This document shows, piece by piece, positions 60,224 to 64,000 of a DNA stretch of 64,000 bases (its first letter is position 1; each line of letters begins with the position of its first letter). The notes beneath the pieces were generated by a model. It worked only from the letters and a program-made list of their open reading frames with translations. It was not told where the DNA came from and did not search any database. The translations under genes were made by a program, and so were the position numbers. Source of the DNA: Hirsutella rhossiliensis (taxonomy: Eukaryota; Ascomycota; Sordariomycetes; Hypocreales; Ophiocordycipitaceae); contig NW_025408675.1 of assembly GCF_020360975.1 (NCBI RefSeq), forward strand, positions 248,001-312,000, written 5' to 3'.

Positions 60224-62046
60224 AGAGCGTCCCGCCATCCCGCGGATCCCCGTCAAGAATGACGATGCTGGCGTTTCGGTTGTACAGCAGCGGTGCTTTT
60301 CCCGGCAAAGGGTATTTGGTTATCTGTGGCACTACGTGTTCGGTTTCGATTCCTCGCTCGAGCGTACCGGTGGAGACGCTATAGAATTGAATCTCTCATG
60401 GCTACCAACCGACCACGCAGGATCTCTGGACGGGGTGCGTGACGGTGCCAGCTGCTGTGCGGCAGTGAGCAGCCTGCCGCCCTGGAGTTCTGCGCCTGAT
60501 ACCCCCAGCTCACCACGTGATGGTCCGACCCGAAAACGGCCGCAGGGGCTTCTCGTCGGAACGTATTCGCTGTCAGGTGGCGGTGGAAATGCTATGTGAT
60601 GAGAGAGAGAAACATACGTATGCGCGGCTTGCAAACCAAATCGTGTTGAACTGGACGTGGCTGGAGGGTAACGGGCATGATGCGCCTGGACGGCCACCTT
60701 GAATAAACGATGCCTAGTCTTCGACAACTGTCGCTCTGATGTGTCGTGGTCTATGTCGAGGGGAAGTTGCGGGACAACGCCCAAGCGCGTTCCACTGGCT
60801 TGTCGTGATGACTCGGGCTCAGCTGCTGTTCGTAAGTTGGTAAATGCTTCAACCGCCTGTTCTCTGGTGCAGTAGGTAGCCCGCAAGGTCATGGTCGCAA
60901 GATGAACCAAGAGCAAGGGACTTGGGTGCCGAGGTGCCAACGGTGCATATATGGTAGCTGGCGACGAAGAGCGACGAAGAGCGCCGAAGAGCGACGCGAG
61001 GGGATGCGGAGCCAAAGTTCGCATCGGCATGGACCTGGCTGCTCACGTCGGCTCATGCCCCTGGCACACCCCGACTTTTCGCGCAACAGCTTGCCGTCCA
61101 ACCGATACGCGCGCGGGCTAAATAAAGGCACATCGTCAAGATCATGTGGGCGGGCGGCCCCCGGTAAGTGCATGCCACCCCAGGTACTTGGTACCGGGCT
61201 CTCGTCTGCATCTTCACTCGAGATGATGCCGCAGCCAATCGATCCGGGGCCGTCCCCCATTCTGCATCGCCAACGCGGCGGCCCGCTGTCTGTCTGTCCG
61301 TCAGGCCCGCATCGCCAAGCCCCTGCGGAGCCCCGGCCTGCTTGTTCTGCCTGGCCTTGGGCCATTGCCCCGCCAGCCCTTTTTGTTGAGCCGTATTGTG
61401 CGTGGACAATGGCAAGCTGCTTCAGCCTTCCGCCCTGAACGGTCGGGACGATTCGCCTCGCAAACGCCTTGCCTTGGCCGACATGGGACAACCGCCACTC
61501 TTCGTTACAGGACCTTCCTGGCCAGCCATGGGCGGCAAACTTGAGTGGCTGCCCACCCATGCTCGGCGCTTAACCGCTGTTCACGCGCATTGCTCCTCCA
61601 GCGGCTACGGCCTTCGTCTCGAAGGCCGCCTTGGCCGAGGGTTTAACCCAATGGCTTGCCTCTTCGTTCTGTGAACCAAGTGCAATCCGGGCTGAACTAT
61701 TCACTTGTAGGATTCTTTCTTGCGAGCTGTGGTGTATGCCGTGAGCCCTCTTCTTTGTCCTTCCGCTCATTGCCCCTTCTTTCGTCGACAAACAACGTGA
61801 CAATAGAGAGATAGCTTGGACGAAACTCTCATTGTGTGCCTGGTTCTGGTTTGAGAACTTGTCCATTGTCTCCCGCCCCATCCCTTTCTCCCGACTCACG
61901 ACCGGCAACTTAATAGTCGACATCGTAGCTAGTCGCGGCAGGATCGCGCTCCTGGCTTCGTGGACCTTCATTTCTTACCTTCATTTCGAACCATCTGCTT
62001 CTCTCCGCCTCTAGCGCACTCTGTCAAAGATTGCTACAGACTCGAC
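60224..62046. other. 1.8-kb intergenic region ATG8/PRM1
   Basis: No gene supported. A short tandem repeat (about 60963-60997) with unit near GCGACGAAGA is visible. Open frames on both strands overlap one another without domains. The CT-rich stretch from about 61,850 is the PRM1 leader. Confidence 0.45.
60963..60997. repeat. Short tandem repeat, unit about 10-11 nt
   Basis: Three to four imperfect copies of GCGACGAAGA or close variants stand head to tail in the ATG8/PRM1 spacer. Confidence 0.6.
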
Positions 62047-64000
62047 ATGTTTTCTTCCTCGCAGAAGCGCGACGGCGGGGAGCCGGCCTACCCCGACGTC
62101 CCGCCATCCCTCCGGTCCGACTCCTTTGAGATGAGCGACGTGCCGAAGACACAGCAAGCTCGGGGACAGTCGGAGCCATCGACGACTCCATACCTCGGCC
62201 TTCCATCACGCCTCTCACAGATATGGATCAATCGCTGGACCGTCCTGCTGTTGCTCGTCCTCGTCCGCGTCGTCTTGCTGATCGCACAGCTCGACGAAAA
62301 CGTCGGCAATGCAAAGATCCAGGCCCTGTCGGCATGCACCAAAGTCGAGGATGTAGGGAGTGCCATGGCCTCGATGCCTCATTATCTGTCCATGGGCGTC
62401 AACGACCTCGCTGCCAGCGGCATAGAAAAGGCTGTCGAGGCCGTGATCAAGGGGCTGGACCTCATCATGCGTGGCGTCGAGGGTATCATCTTCTTCTACA
62501 TCAACTTCCTCACTGCTACATACGTCTGCCTCATCACTGCCCTGGTCCATGGTAGTCTCAAGGTTGTCGCGTCCGTCACCGAAGACGCCACAAAGGCTTT
62601 TAACAAGATCATCGATGGGGCCGTCGGCGAGATTGAGGACGTGGCAGGCGGCCTGGAAAAAGCCATCAACAAGGTGACAAATGGAATCGAAAACTCCATC
62701 ATAGGAAACTTTGTTCCAGACATACCAAAAGTCGACTTCTCCAAGCCGATTGAGAAGCTCAAGAAATTCGACCTCAACACCGATGACTTTGTCAAGGACG
62801 TCCGCAAGCTTGACAAAGATCTTCCCAACTTTGCTCAGGTCCAGAACCTGACCAAGCAAGCGATATCGATGCCCTTTGACCTTGCCCGCAAGGCACTCAA
62901 CCAAAGCTTTGGTGCATACAAGTTCAACCGGGACGTGTTTCCGCTGGCAGAGAAGCAAAAGCTCACCTTTTGCTCCGACAATGACAAACTCGAAGGCTTC
63001 TTCCGCAACCTTTTTGAGCTTCTCCAAAAGGCCCGCGTCACCTTTGTCGCCTTGTTATCGGTCCTGGCAGCGTCAGCCATGGCCCCGATGGCGTGGTTCG
63101 AGATTAGGCGGTGGCGGCGGCAGCAGAAGCACGCCGGACTCATCGCCGGCAATCAATATGACCCCATGGACGTCGTTTACATTGCCTCGCGGCCAGTAAC
63201 AGCCACCTTTGGCATCAGGATTGCGTCTCGACTCGAGGGCCGGCGCCAAATTCTCGTGCGCTGGTGCTTCGCGTACGCCACATCGGTGCCGGCAATGTTT
63301 GTTTTGTCGTTGGCCATGGCTGGTTTCTTCTCCTGTCTCTGCCAGCTCATACTCCTCAAGGCGGTCGAGAAGGAGGTCCCTGCTCTGGCTCACCAGGTTG
63401 GCGAGTTTGCTGGCGAGGTCGTCACGGCTCTTGACAACGCATCTGGCCAGTGGGCTGCCGGCGCCAACGGTGTCGTCAAGGGACTCAACAACGACATCAA
63501 CAAAGACATTCTCGCCTACGTCACAAATGCAACAGACGCCGTCAACAGCACGATCAACGTCTTCCTCGACACCATGCAGGAAGGCCTCGAGACGGTGTTC
63601 AATGGAACCATCCTCCTCGAGCCGATCAAGTCGGTGCTACACTGCGTGATTGGAATAAAGATTGAGAGTGTGCAAAAGGGGCTGACGTGGGTGCACGACC
63701 ACGCGCACGTCGACTTTCCGCTCTTCGAAACCAAGCTGTTTAGCATGGGAACCGACGATTCTGATTCTGGTGACTCGGATCTCCACGGCTTCTTGGCTTC
63801 GCCGTCCTCGACCACGACAGACGAGGTGACGGGCGCCGTGAAACGAGTGACCGACTGGCTCTACAACAGCCTTGTCCAGGAAGCGCTCATATCCACGGGC
63901 ATTCTCCTCGTCTACTTCATTGTTGTGCTCTTGGGGGTAATACGGGCCCTGGCTTGCATGGCTGTTCCCGATAAATCCCGGGGCGAGGGTGGTGCGCTCT
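62047..64000 (+). CDS. PRM1: Plasma-membrane fusion protein Prm1, 5' part (runs off window)
   Basis: Open from ATG 62047 to the window end without a stop; 651 residues visible and the C-terminus missing. Prm1 promotes plasma-membrane merger of mating cells and, in filamentous fungi, of fusing germlings. Five hydrophobic segments are visible at about residues 64-83, 138-165, 330-352, 408-440 and 617-641, with large non-membrane loops between them. N-glycosylation sequons are frequent in the loops and the first 55 residues are polar, matching the family topology. No intron is needed in the visible part. Confidence 0.93.
   Translation, partial: MFSSSQKRDGGEPAYPDVPPSLRSDSFEMSDVPKTQQARGQSEPSTTPYLGLPSRLSQIWINRWTVLLLLVLVRVVLLIAQLDENVGNAKIQALSACTKVEDVGSAMASMPHYLSMGVNDLAASGIEKAVEAVIKGLDLIMRGVEGIIFFYINFLTATYVCLITALVHGSLKVVASVTEDATKAFNKIIDGAVGEIEDVAGGLEKAINKVTNGIENSIIGNFVPDIPKVDFSKPIEKLKKFDLNTDDFVKDVRKLDKDLPNFAQVQNLTKQAISMPFDLARKALNQSFGAYKFNRDVFPLAEKQKLTFCSDNDKLEGFFRNLFELLQKARVTFVALLSVLAASAMAPMAWFEIRRWRRQQKHAGLIAGNQYDPMDVVYIASRPVTATFGIRIASRLEGRRQILVRWCFAYATSVPAMFVLSLAMAGFFSCLCQLILLKAVEKEVPALAHQVGEFAGEVVTALDNASGQWAAGANGVVKGLNNDINKDILAYVTNATDAVNSTINVFLDTMQEGLETVFNGTILLEPIKSVLHCVIGIKIESVQKGLTWVHDHAHVDFPLFETKLFSMGTDDSDSGDSDLHGFLASPSSTTTDEVTGAVKRVTDWLYNSLVQEALISTGILLVYFIVVLLGVIRALACMAVPDKSRGEGGAL

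Noticed and set aside
60332..61030. - strand frame of 232 codons after ATG8 (and overlapping frames to 61560)
   Set aside because: Several overlapping frames on both strands with no motif. Treated as intergenic.

Overview
The window is nuclear DNA of a filamentous ascomycete, most probably a sordariomycete close to Hypocreales. The evidence is short GT-AG introns (mostly 50-120 nt) with CTGAC-like branch sites, an ech42-type chitinase, an Ama1/Cdc20-family gene, PRM1, HOOK and other fungal housekeeping genes, and a repeat island whose mutation pattern is that of repeat-induced point mutation (RIP: CpA to TpA on either strand). The order is an inference; no species is claimed.

Layout. 1-15,552 is a transposon graveyard. 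It holds a head-to-head pair of Tad-like LINE 5' ends (inverted repeat 1-1127), one LINE read on + to about 5,760, an unidentified RIP-damaged stretch to about 7,560, and a complete Ty3/gypsy chromovirus (8,077-15,031) with 186-bp LTRs and a GATAC target duplication. Between pol and the 3' LTR that element carries a GC-rich antisense reading frame with its own TATA box. RIP damage stops sharply at about 15,552. Next come a hypothetical one-intron gene (16,015-17,115) and a structurally complete, un-RIPped pogo/Fot1 DNA transposon (17,125-19,214) with 42-bp terminal inverted repeats and TA target duplication.

19,700-64,000 is ordinary gene space: a PDK1/Pkh kinase, a conserved hypothetical, a Qc-SNARE, an AMA1-like APC/C activator carrying two in-frame TAG codons, an ech42-type chitinase, BET4, a histidine acid phosphatase, a large JmjC/AT-hook protein, COQ2, RPS23, a hypothetical protein, a small I9 protease inhibitor, HOOK, ADK1, RPN8, a SWIM/Sws1-like protein, HEM13, ATG8, and the 5' part of PRM1 running off the right edge. 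Exon-intron models were worked out by hand from splice signals and frame continuity, and phases were checked for each.

The genes form no operon or biosynthetic cluster. They cover signalling (Pkh), trafficking (SNARE, Bet4, Hook, Atg8), cofactor synthesis (Coq2, Hem13), proteolysis (Rpn8, APC/C activator, I9 inhibitor) and secretion (chitinase, phosphatase). The best leads for follow-up are the two TAG codons in the meiotic activator, the strongly asymmetric RIP between the two LTRs, the antisense gene inside the chromovirus, and the LINE inverted repeat at the left edge.
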